From the NCBI GenBank assembly GCA_030149595.1, contig JASFBI010000106.1:1-6640 (forward strand): a stretch of 6,640 nucleotides of DNA. The letters run 5' to 3'. Positions 1-6,640 of this stretch are shown in pieces (within the stretch, counting starts at the first letter, position 1; each line of letters opens with the position of its first letter). The translations under genes and the position numbers were made by a program. This DNA is from Desulfobacterales bacterium. Lineage in GTDB: Bacteria > Desulfobacterota > Desulfobacteria > Desulfobacterales > DAOWNP01. The notes below the pieces were generated by a model. The model was not told the DNA's origin. It made no database searches and saw only the letters and a list, made by a program, of their open reading frames with translations.

Positions 1-686
1 TAATCATTCCTCTGGTGTTTGTTGTCATTCCTTTTCTTTTAGTAGTGAAACAGCCTGATCTTGGGACAGGTCTTGTTATTCTTCTTATAGCATCATCAAT
101 GACAATGTTTGTAAAAATAGAAAAGCGTGCATTATCTGTTATTGTCAGTTTGCTGACAGTTATTGTTCCTTTGGTATGGTTTTTTTTAAAAGGGTATCAA
201 AAGCAGAGAATATTAACTTTTATAAATCCTGAAAGGGATCCACTGGGAGCAGGGTATCATATAATTCAGTCTAAGATTGCCATAGGCTCTGGTATGATTA
301 GTGGGAGGGGGTTTTTAAAAGGAACTCAAAATGCACTTTCTTTTTTACCTGAACAGCATACAGATTTTATTATGTCTGTGCTTGCTGAAGAGTGGGGTTT
401 TATAGGTGCAGGTATAACTATATTATTATATTTAATACTTATTATATTGGGTTTGAATGTTGCTCATAATTGTCGTGATTCATTTGGACTTATCCTGGCC
501 ATAGGAATTATAGCGTTAATTTTTTGGCAGGTTTTTATTAATGTTGGCATGGTTATGGGGCTTATGCCGGTTGTTGGAGTTCCTTTGCCATTGATTAGTT
601 ATGGAGGGTCTTCTGTTATTACTACTATGTTGGGAATAAGTATTTTAATTAATATTGGTACAAGAAGATTCGCAGTTGAAGAGTAA
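1..686 (+). CDS. rodA: RodA, SEDS-family peptidoglycan glycosyltransferase (5'-truncated)
   Basis: RodA is a polytopic inner-membrane protein that polymerises lipid II into glycan strands for the elongasome, together with a class B PBP such as PBP2. The frame is open from base 3 with no stop, so the gene enters from outside; the GTG at 15 is an internal valine, not a start. By comparison with the roughly 370-residue E. coli protein, about 140 N-terminal residues are missing. Visible family motifs are KQPDLGTG (48-71), DPLGAGYHIIQSKIAIGSG (about 237-293), GTQ then LPEQHTDF (to 368; the Asp at 363-365 is the conserved, functionally essential SEDS residue), and the C-terminal GVPLPLISYGGSS (about 579-617). 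Several hydrophobic segments lie between them. LPEQHTDF and DPLGAGYHIIQSK favour RodA over its paralogue FtsW. It ends with TAA at 684-686. The upstream neighbour is unseen; mrdA/PBP2 would be typical. Confidence 0.95.
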   Translation, partial: IIPLVFVVIPFLLVVKQPDLGTGLVILLIASSMTMFVKIEKRALSVIVSLLTVIVPLVWFFLKGYQKQRILTFINPERDPLGAGYHIIQSKIAIGSGMISGRGFLKGTQNALSFLPEQHTDFIMSVLAEEWGFIGAGITILLYLILIILGLNVAHNCRDSFGLILAIGIIALIFWQVFINVGMVMGLMPVVGVPLPLISYGGSSVITTMLGISILINIGTRRFAVEE

Positions 687-723
687 TTTTTTGTATGGGT
701 TTTTAAAAATGATAACTCTATCC

Positions 724-730
724 AAGGAGA
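724..730 (+). promoter_or_regulatory. Shine-Dalgarno for the bactofilin gene
   Basis: AAGGAGA lies 5 nt before the ATG at 736. It decides the start: two upstream in-frame alternatives (GTG at 655, inside rodA, and ATG at 709) have no comparable purine-rich site. Confidence 0.85.
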
Positions 731-735
731 CAACT

Positions 736-1185
736 ATGAAAAAGAAAAACAAAGCCGGAGCCATAACAACATTTATAGGGCCCAATGATAAGATTGAAGG
801 TGCTATAAATTTTGAAGGAACAATTCGTCTTGACGGGAACATGAAAGGGAAAATTAACAGTCAGAGCGGTACTGTAATAGTAGGAGAGCAGTCAGTAATT
901 GATGCTGATTTAGATGTTGATGTTGCTATAATCATGGGCAGGGTTAATGGGTTGATAAAAGCTAAGAGCCGGGTTGAGGTATATCCTCCTGCTAGTATAA
1001 ATGGAGATATTTACGCACCTGTTGTGATTTTAGATGCAGGTGTTTCTTTTAATGGCAAGTGTGAAATGAAAAAAAAGATAAGTACTGAAAAAAAGGGGGC
1101 AGGTAAAGAGTCTAAAATAGACTTTAAAGATTTAGATCAATCCAGTGGGAAAAAAGGCCAAAAAATCTTTGACAATATTACCTGA
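736..1185 (+). CDS. Bactofilin (polymer-forming cytoskeletal protein)
   Basis: Bactofilins are small proteins that polymerise without nucleotide into filaments, usually at the inner membrane, and act as scaffolds for cell-wall enzymes, stalks or chromosome-segregation factors. The product is 149 residues. The bactofilin core (family formerly called DUF583) covers about residues 11-112. It begins TTFIGPNDKIEGAI and continues with short glycine-rich beta-helix rungs such as GTIRLDGNMKGKI and ASINGDIYAPVVILDAG. A Lys/Ser-rich, probably disordered tail (about 112-149) follows. The short basic N-terminus (MKKKNK) could help membrane contact, as in other bactofilins; this is inferred. The start at 736 rests on the AAGGAGA site and on the core beginning straight after it. 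It ends with tandem stops TGA TAA (1183-1188). It lies 49 nt behind rodA and is probably co-transcribed with it, which fits a role in cell shape. Family assignment is firm; the specific role is unknown. Confidence 0.93.
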   Translation: MKKKNKAGAITTFIGPNDKIEGAINFEGTIRLDGNMKGKINSQSGTVIVGEQSVIDADLDVDVAIIMGRVNGLIKAKSRVEVYPPASINGDIYAPVVILDAGVSFNGKCEMKKKISTEKKGAGKESKIDFKDLDQSSGKKGQKIFDNIT

Positions 1186-1282
1186 TAAGTGATAATGCAT
1201 TCTTTTGGTAAAATTGGATATGGCTGTGTTGGTAGAGTGATATTTTTTTGGCATCAAAGATTTTAGGTGGGGATTATAAATT
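1186..1282 (+). other. Intergenic gap, bactofilin to atpF'; possible promoter region
   Basis: This 97-nt gap is the longest non-coding stretch in the window and the natural place for a promoter of the ATP synthase operon. I see no stem-loop followed by a T run, so no intrinsic terminator separates the bactofilin gene from the operon. The best sigma70-like pair is TTGGAT (1214-1219) and TGATAT (1238-1243) with an 18-nt spacer. Each half matches its consensus at only 3 of 6 positions, so I do not call a promoter. The end of the gap holds the atpF' ribosome binding site AGGTGGGGA (1265-1273), 9 nt before the ATG. Confidence 0.4.
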
Positions 1283-1708
1283 ATGATTGACGTTAATATT
1301 ACGGCTGTTTATCAGGTTGTTAATTTTGTTTTGCTTATTTTTGCTTTGAATATGCTTGTTTATAAGCCTATTAGGGGTGTTTTGGCAAAAAGGCATGATA
1401 AAGTTGCTGGTCTGGAAGGTAGTGTTGAAAAAGCTGAAAAAGAGGTATCTAAAAAAAATGAGGACTATAACGCTGGTATAAAAGAAGCAAGGGTTAAGGG
1501 AATCAGGGAAAAAGACTCTTTGATTAAGCTGGCCGAGGATGAAGGAGTTGATTTGCTTAAAAAAATTAATGACCATGCCCGGGATGAATTAAAAAAGATC
1601 AAAGAGAATATTAAAAATGATGCACGGGAAGTGGAAGAAAGGCTTTCTGCTGAAGTGGATGTTTTTGCAAGGGCCATAGGAAATAAGATTTTGGGGAGGA
1701 TCATTTAA
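1283..1708 (+). CDS. atpF': F-type ATP synthase subunit b' (peripheral stalk)
   Basis: This subunit pairs with b to form a heterodimeric peripheral stalk that stops the alpha3-beta3 head from turning with the rotor. It has 141 residues: a short N-terminus, one transmembrane helix at about residues 9-27 (VYQVVNFVLLIFALNMLVY), then the characteristic KPIRGVLAKR at the membrane exit. A long, highly charged Lys/Glu helix runs from about 40 to 130 and would form the right-handed coiled coil. It lacks the extra leader of the following gene, and its position ahead of b matches the gene called atpX or b' in Geobacter-type operons. The ATG at 1283 has AGGTGGGGA upstream. The stop TAA (1706-1708) shares one base with the next start codon. 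Assignment to the b/b' family is firm; calling it b' rather than b rests on order and the simpler N-terminus. Confidence 0.9.
   Translation: MIDVNITAVYQVVNFVLLIFALNMLVYKPIRGVLAKRHDKVAGLEGSVEKAEKEVSKKNEDYNAGIKEARVKGIREKDSLIKLAEDEGVDLLKKINDHARDELKKIKENIKNDAREVEERLSAEVDVFARAIGNKILGRII
1693..1700 (+). promoter_or_regulatory. Shine-Dalgarno for atpF
   Basis: GGGGAGGA lies within the last codons of atpF', 7 nt before the ATG at 1708. It fixes that start rather than the second, out-of-frame ATG at 1724 created by the nearby direct repeat. Confidence 0.8.
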
Positions 1709-1728
1709 TGTTTAGATCATTTAATGTT
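1699..1728 (+). repeat. 14-bp direct repeat spanning the atpF start codon
   Basis: GATCATTTAATGTT occurs twice, at 1699-1712 and 1715-1728, with a 16-nt period and a 2-nt gap. The first copy contains the atpF' stop and the atpF ATG (TAATG). The second copy repeats the same TAATG out of frame with atpF. Only the first copy has a strong ribosome binding site in front. It looks like a small local duplication, and atpF reads through it intact. Confidence 0.85.
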
Positions 1729-2316
1729 GGATTATCAAAGGCAATGGTTTTGATATTTATGATTTGTCTTTTGATGTCACTTTCAGGTGTAGCTGTCGGA
1801 TCGTCAGGGGCAGAGCACGGAGATGGGGCTGAGGTAACTAAGGAGTGGGTGAGTACAGATACCTTTAGAATTATGAATTTTGCTGTTCTTGCTATAGGGC
1901 TTATTTTTTTATTAAAAAAGCCGGCAGCTGGTGCACTTGCTTCGCGGATAAACGGGATAAAAGAGCAGTTAAGCAGTTTGGAGGAACAGAAGAAGGAAGC
2001 AGAGGGTAGACTCAAGAGCTATGCTGAAAAAATATCTATGCTTGACCAGGAAGCAAAAGAGATTCTTGATAATTATATAAAGCAGGGAGAGGCTGCCAAA
2101 AAGCGGGTAATCGAGGAAGCTGAAAAATCTGCTGCAAAGCTTGAAGCGCAAGCAGGATTATCTATAGATTATGAATTTTCTCAGGCCAAATCAAAGCTAA
2201 AAAAAGCTATTTTGGAAAAAGCACTTGCGCAGGCTGAAGAAATATTAGTTCAAAATATTACATCAGATGATCAGGGACGGTTGGTGGGTGAATATTTGGA
2301 TAAGGTGGTGAAATAG
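1708..2316 (+). CDS. atpF: F-type ATP synthase subunit b with N-terminal leader segment
   Basis: This is the second peripheral-stalk subunit, partner of b'. The protein has 202 residues, against about 156 for E. coli b. The extra length is largely N-terminal: a hydrophobic segment at residues 12-31, preceded by basic residues and ending AVG-SSG, then a polar His/Glu-rich linker (35-50). The usual b transmembrane helix follows at about 53-70 (FRIMNFAVLAIGLIFLLKKP). A charged coiled coil runs from about 80 to 180. The first segment has the shape of a cleavable signal peptide, with a possible signal peptidase I site after A-V-G at 29-31. No lipobox cysteine is present. Similar leaders are known on b subunits of former Deltaproteobacteria. 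The start overlaps the atpF' stop by 1 nt (TAATG), suggesting translational coupling. The stop TAG (2314-2316) overlaps the atpH start. Confidence 0.92.
   Translation: MFRSFNVGLSKAMVLIFMICLLMSLSGVAVGSSGAEHGDGAEVTKEWVSTDTFRIMNFAVLAIGLIFLLKKPAAGALASRINGIKEQLSSLEEQKKEAEGRLKSYAEKISMLDQEAKEILDNYIKQGEAAKKRVIEEAEKSAAKLEAQAGLSIDYEFSQAKSKLKKAILEKALAQAEEILVQNITSDDQGRLVGEYLDKVVK
2302..2310 (+). promoter_or_regulatory. Shine-Dalgarno for atpH (GTG start)
   Basis: AAGGTGGTG lies 5 nt before the GTG at 2316. It supports the non-ATG start, which sits in a TAGTG stop/start overlap and begins the conserved delta N-terminus. Confidence 0.75.
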
Positions 2317-2867
2317 TGAAGAATTTGGCAATTGCAAGACGTTATGCTAAAGCGCTTATGCTTATTGGGAAAGAGGATGGTAATACAGAAGGGTATAGGG
2401 AAGAACTATGTGGTTTTGCAGATCTTCTGGTTAGAGAAAAGGATCTTAAAAATGCAATATGTAATCCCCTTTATGATGCTGAAAACAGAAAGAATGTTTT
2501 GCAGAAAGTTCTGGAAAAAATTGAATTTTCTAAAACCATGAAGGTTTTTTTTACCTTATTGTTGTCCAAAGGGCGAATGGGCTTTGTTGGAGAGATAGAT
2601 AAGTTTTACCAGAAACTCGCAGATGAATTTAAGGGTATAGCTCGTGCAGATATGGTTTCTGCATCTGTCCTTCCTGAAGAAGGGGTAGAGAAAATATCTG
2701 TTGCTCTGTCTAAGCTTATTGGTAAGGAAGTTATATTGAAAGTTAAACAGGATGCAGCACTTATTGGCGGAATAGTGACAAAAATTGGTGATCTTGTTAT
2801 AGATGGCAGTATCAGGACCCAATTGATAAATATGAGAGAATCTTTAAAAAAGGGTGAGAGTGTCTAA
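2316..2867 (+). CDS. atpH: F-type ATP synthase subunit delta (OSCP-like)
   Basis: Delta sits on top of the alpha3-beta3 head and joins it to the b/b' stalk. The product has 183 residues, normal for the family (about 175-185). The N-terminal helical domain opens with IARRYAKAL (residues 6-14), the classic delta start. It continues through a helix with [14 protein letters not shown] (81-94). The C-terminal domain carries the family signature at about 136-170: [17 protein letters not shown] then [17 protein letters not shown]. Translation starts at GTG, the only non-ATG start among the ATP synthase genes here. It overlaps the atpF stop by 1 nt (TAGTG), so initiation is probably coupled to termination of b. 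The stop TAA (2865-2867) overlaps the atpA ATG in the same way. Confidence 0.95.
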   Translation: MKNLAIARRYAKALMLIGKEDGNTEGYREELCGFADLLVREKDLKNAICNPLYDAENRKNVLQKVLEKIEFSKTMKVFFTLLLSKGRMGFVGEIDKFYQKLADEFKGIARADMVSASVLPEEGVEKISVALSKLIGKEVILKVKQDAALIGGIVTKIGDLVIDGSIRTQLINMRESLKKGESV

Positions 2868-4384
2868 TGGAGATAAAAGCTGAAGAAATAAGTCAGATTA
2901 TTAAGGATCAGATAAAGAATTTTGACCAAAAGGTTGAATTAAGCGAAACTGGAACTGTTCTTTCGGTAGGTGATGGTATTGCCAGAGTTTATGGACTTGA
3001 AAAAGTCATGACAATGGAGCTGGTTGAGTTTCCTGGCGGGATCAAGGGTCTTGTTTTGAATCTTGAAGAAGATAATGTTGGTATTGCCATCATGGGTGAA
3101 GATACCAACATAAAAGAGGGAGACACTGTAAAAAGGACAGGAAAGATTGCTGAGGTACCTGTGGGTGAGGCTGTTTTGGGACGTGTTGTGTCTACTACAG
3201 GAGAGCCGCTTGATGGAAAAGGGCCGATAAATTCAGATTATTCCAGTCGTATCGAGATGGTGGCACCTGGTGTAATTGATCGAAAAGGTGTTCATGAGCC
3301 AATGCTTACCGGTATCAAGGCAATTGATGCTATGACTCCTGTTGGAAGAGGACAGAGGGAGCTTATTATTGGTGACCGGCAGGTAGGAAAAACTGCAATT
3401 GCAATTGACTCTATATTGAGCCAGAAAGGTCAGGATGTATATTGTATCTATGTCGCCTGTGGCCAGAAGCAGTCAACTGTTGCTCAAATAGTTGCTGTAT
3501 TGGAAAAGCATGGAGCAATGGAATATACAACAGTTGTTTCTGCCTGTGCCAGTGATCCGGCTTCTTTGCAGTTTTTGGCACCATATGCAGGATGTGCAAT
3601 GGCTGAATATTTTAGAGATAAGGGCATGCATTCTCTTATTATATATGATGATTTGTCAAAACAAGCAGCAGCTTACAGACAGGTTTCTCTTCTTTTGAGA
3701 CGTCCTCCAGGCCGAGAAGCTTATCCCGGAGATATTTTTTATAATCATTCAAGACTGCTTGAGAGATCGGCAAAATTAAATGATGAGCTTGGAGCTGGTT
3801 CAATGACAGCTCTTCCTGTTATTGAAACCCAGGCTGGAGATGTTTCTGCATTTATTCCTACAAATGTTATTTCCATTACAGACGGCCAGATATATCTTGA
3901 GCCGGATCTTTTTTTTGCAGGTATAAGACCGGCAATTAATGTAGGTCTTTCAGTATCCAGGGTTGGTGGTGCAGCGCAAGATAAAGCTATGAAACAGGTT
4001 GCAGGGACGCTAAGGCTTGATATGGCTCAGTTTAGAGAGTTAGAGGCATTTGCGGCATTTGGTTCTGATCTTGATGCAGCAACTCAAAAGCAGCTTACAA
4101 GAGGAGAAAGGCTTGTAGAAGTTTTAAAACAGCCCCAGTATCAACCTCTCTCTCTGGAGAAACAGATTGTAATTCTTTATGCCGGAACTAAAGGGTTTCT
4201 GGATGAATTTCCAAAGGATGTTGTAACAAAATATGAAGCTGGTTTATATACTTTTGTTGAGAACAGGTATCCAGAATTGTTAAAAGGTATAGCTAAAGAG
4301 AAAAAAATTACCGATGATCTGGAAAAAATAATGACAAAAGCTTTGACTGAATATGCGGCGGAGTTTAAAGATACAATTAAGTAG
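2867..4384 (+). CDS. atpA: F-type ATP synthase subunit alpha
   Basis: Alpha alternates with beta in the F1 hexamer. It binds nucleotide at non-catalytic sites and supplies the arginine finger to the catalytic sites. The 505 residues fit the family (about 500-515). The N-terminal beta-barrel covers about 25-92 ([15 protein letters not shown] near its start). The nucleotide-binding domain has Walker A GDRQVGKT at 169-176 and the Walker B strand SLIIYDD at 256-262. The alpha/beta signature [14 protein letters not shown] falls at 355-368; its Arg365 is the expected arginine finger. A helical C-terminal domain follows (about 380-505). Start ATG overlaps the atpH stop (TAATG), with AGGGTGAG (2851-2858) 8 nt upstream. 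Stop is TAG. Every catalytic motif looks intact. A 63-nt gap then separates it from gamma, ending the coupled block. Confidence 0.98.
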   Translation: MEIKAEEISQIIKDQIKNFDQKVELSETGTVLSVGDGIARVYGLEKVMTMELVEFPGGIKGLVLNLEEDNVGIAIMGEDTNIKEGDTVKRTGKIAEVPVGEAVLGRVVSTTGEPLDGKGPINSDYSSRIEMVAPGVIDRKGVHEPMLTGIKAIDAMTPVGRGQRELIIGDRQVGKTAIAIDSILSQKGQDVYCIYVACGQKQSTVAQIVAVLEKHGAMEYTTVVSACASDPASLQFLAPYAGCAMAEYFRDKGMHSLIIYDDLSKQAAAYRQVSLLLRRPPGREAYPGDIFYNHSRLLERSAKLNDELGAGSMTALPVIETQAGDVSAFIPTNVISITDGQIYLEPDLFFAGIRPAINVGLSVSRVGGAAQDKAMKQVAGTLRLDMAQFRELEAFAAFGSDLDAATQKQLTRGERLVEVLKQPQYQPLSLEKQIVILYAGTKGFLDEFPKDVVTKYEAGLYTFVENRYPELLKGIAKEKKITDDLEKIMTKALTEYAAEFKDTIK

Positions 4385-4447
4385 TTTAATAAATATTAAT
4401 AATATTATTTATGTCAAAGTAAATATAAAGTTTAAAAGGTATTTTGT
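4385..4447 (+). other. AT-rich atpA-atpG spacer with small palindromes
   Basis: This 63-nt spacer is nearly all A and T. It contains overlapping palindromes: AATATTA-A-TAATATT at 4392-4406 and AATAATATTATT at 4398-4409. An A/T-only stem would be weak in RNA, so I do not call a terminator or processing site. The atpG ribosome binding site AAAAGG (4434-4439) lies 8 nt before the ATG at 4448 and is modest in strength. Confidence 0.5.
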
Positions 4448-5332
4448 ATGGCAACTTTAAAAGAAGTCCAAACAAAAATCAGTGGTGTAAAAAAAACCAA
4501 GCAGATAACCAAAGCTATGAATATGGTTGCAGCTTCTCGTTTGCGTGGTGCCCAGATGGCTATGAATGCTTTTAAGCCTTATGCTGAAAAGTATGCTGAG
4601 GTTTTAGGCAGCCTTTCTGAAAGAGCAAGTGGAGATGCAAACCCGCTATTGATTAAGAAAGAGGAAATAAAAAATATACATTTGATTATTTGTACCTCCG
4701 ATAGAGGGCTTTGTGGTGGTTTTAATGCTAATTTAGTAAAAAAGGCAAAAGTTTTTATAGAAGAGAAACAAGCATCAAATGTAAATGCATCTGTTACAAA
4801 TTTTGGTAAAAAAGGCAGGGATAGTTTTAAGAAGAGTTCTGTAGAGATTGTTGATGAACACATCGGTGTTGTTGGGTCAAGTTTTAATTTTAGTGTTGCA
4901 TCAAATTCCGGTCAATTAATGATAAATAAATTTCTTGAAGGAATATATGACGAAGTTTATGTGTTATATGCTTCTTTTAAAGGAATGGGAAAGCAGGTTC
5001 CAACCATAAGACAATTACTCCCTGTTTCTGCAATAGATGCTGTTGATAAGGATTTGGAAGCTCCCTATCAGGCAGAACATATATGTGAACCTTCACCAGA
5101 CGAACTTCTTGGTGAAATGCTTCCGAAAAACATATTTATACAGATACATAATGCTTTGCTTGAAACATCTACGAGTGAGCATGCAGCAAGAATGAGTGCT
5201 ATGGATAATGCTACAAAAGCGTGTAATGATTTAGTGGAAGAGTTAACATTGGTATATAATAAGGCTAGACAAGCTGGAATTACAGCTGATTTAATGGATA
5301 TCGTCGGTGGCGCAGAGGCCCTAAAGGGATAA
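4448..5332 (+). CDS. atpG: F-type ATP synthase subunit gamma
   Basis: Gamma is the rotating central shaft that links the c-ring to the catalytic head and drives the binding-change cycle. The 294 residues match bacterial gamma (about 285-295). The N-terminal helix of the coiled coil is clear: KISGVKKTKQITKAMNMVAA at 10-29. The Rossmann-like middle domain has the conserved TSDRGLCGGFN at 83-93. The C-terminal helix carries SEHAARMSAMDNATKA (243-258) and ends ARQAGITADLMDIVGGAEAL (273-292), the family signature. There is no insertion like the redox-regulatory loop of chloroplast gamma. It has its own ribosome binding site and is not overlapped with atpA, but same-strand order places it in the operon. 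Stop is TAA at 5330-5332. Confidence 0.97.
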   Translation: MATLKEVQTKISGVKKTKQITKAMNMVAASRLRGAQMAMNAFKPYAEKYAEVLGSLSERASGDANPLLIKKEEIKNIHLIICTSDRGLCGGFNANLVKKAKVFIEEKQASNVNASVTNFGKKGRDSFKKSSVEIVDEHIGVVGSSFNFSVASNSGQLMINKFLEGIYDEVYVLYASFKGMGKQVPTIRQLLPVSAIDAVDKDLEAPYQAEHICEPSPDELLGEMLPKNIFIQIHNALLETSTSEHAARMSAMDNATKACNDLVEELTLVYNKARQAGITADLMDIVGGAEALKG

Positions 5333-5367
5333 TCCTGATTAATTATACTGTATATTAAAGACATTAT

Positions 5368-5374
5368 AGGAGGT
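5368..5374 (+). promoter_or_regulatory. Strong Shine-Dalgarno for atpD
   Basis: AGGAGGT, a near-perfect match to the anti-Shine-Dalgarno sequence, lies 6 nt before the ATG at 5381. It looks like the strongest such site in the window, which fits the three beta copies needed per complex. It sits in the 48-nt gap after atpG, where I see no clear promoter or terminator. Confidence 0.8.
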
Positions 5375-5380
5375 CTATAG

Positions 5381-6640
<1,260 letters not shown>

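Noticed and set aside
655..735. Longer bactofilin starting at GTG 655 or ATG 709
   Set aside because: Neither start has a ribosome binding site. The GTG lies inside rodA, and the extra residues do not resemble a bactofilin N-terminus. ATG 736 has AAGGAGA 5 nt upstream.
1248..1264. TTGGCAT at 1248-1254, resembling the -24 half of a sigma54 promoter
   Set aside because: The required GC at the -12 position is missing (TT at 1262-1263), so it does not form a sigma54 promoter.
1451..1458. A8 tracts in atpF' (1451-1458) and atpG (4489-4496) as possible slippage or frameshift sites
   Set aside because: Both encode Lys-Lys in frame, and the proteins continue intact with full family motifs. There is no downstream structure or alternative-frame product to suggest programmed slippage.
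2541..2557. AAGGT, seven T, ACCTT inverted repeat inside atpH
   Set aside because: The stem is only 5 bp and lies within conserved delta coding sequence encoding V-F-F-T; most likely chance in AT-rich DNA.
4579..4863. Minus-strand open frames opposite ATP synthase genes (for example 4579-4863, 5068-5364, 1274-1576)
   Set aside because: They lie antisense to well-supported genes, show no recognisable protein family, and are rich in Phe/Ser/Leu as expected from the complement of AT-rich coding DNA.

Overview
The window is a stretch of bacterial core genome, all genes on the + strand. It carries the 3' end of a cell-shape gene pair (rodA and a bactofilin) followed by the F1-sector ATP synthase operon: b', b, delta, alpha, gamma and the first 420 codons of beta. 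The base composition is AT-rich (by eye below 40% G+C, not counted). Paired b'/b subunits, a b subunit with an extra N-terminal hydrophobic leader, no a or c subunit genes ahead of b, and a bactofilin next to the operon together suggest a sulfate-reducer-like or Geobacter-like lineage (the former Deltaproteobacteria, perhaps Desulfobacteraceae). This placement is an inference from gene order and remembered family sequences, not from a search.

Layout. Bases 1-686 hold the C-terminal part of RodA, the SEDS glycosyltransferase of the elongation machinery. A 49-nt gap leads to a 149-residue bactofilin (736-1185). A 97-nt gap (1186-1282) is the only place in the first half where a promoter for the ATP synthase genes could sit, and no convincing promoter or terminator is visible there. 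b' (1283-1708), b (1708-2316), delta (2316-2867) and alpha (2867-4384) follow with 1-nt stop/start overlaps (TAATG, TAGTG, TAATG), so they are probably translationally coupled. Gamma (4448-5332) and beta (5381 to the window edge) are separated by gaps of 63 and 48 nt and have their own ribosome binding sites.

How the genes work together. Alpha and beta form the catalytic hexamer and gamma is the central rotor shaft. Delta caps the hexamer, and b' and b form the peripheral stalk that anchors it to the membrane sector. The epsilon gene (atpC) is expected just beyond the right edge. The membrane subunits a and c must be encoded elsewhere, so the coupling ion (H+ or Na+) cannot be read from this window. 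RodA and bactofilin act in cell-wall growth and cell shape; their link to the ATP synthase is probably positional.

I found no evidence for a previously undescribed system. All ATP synthase genes are intact as far as they are visible and keep their catalytic motifs. The items most worth a second look are the bactofilin/ATP synthase linkage, the leader on the b subunit, and a 14-bp direct repeat spanning the b start codon.
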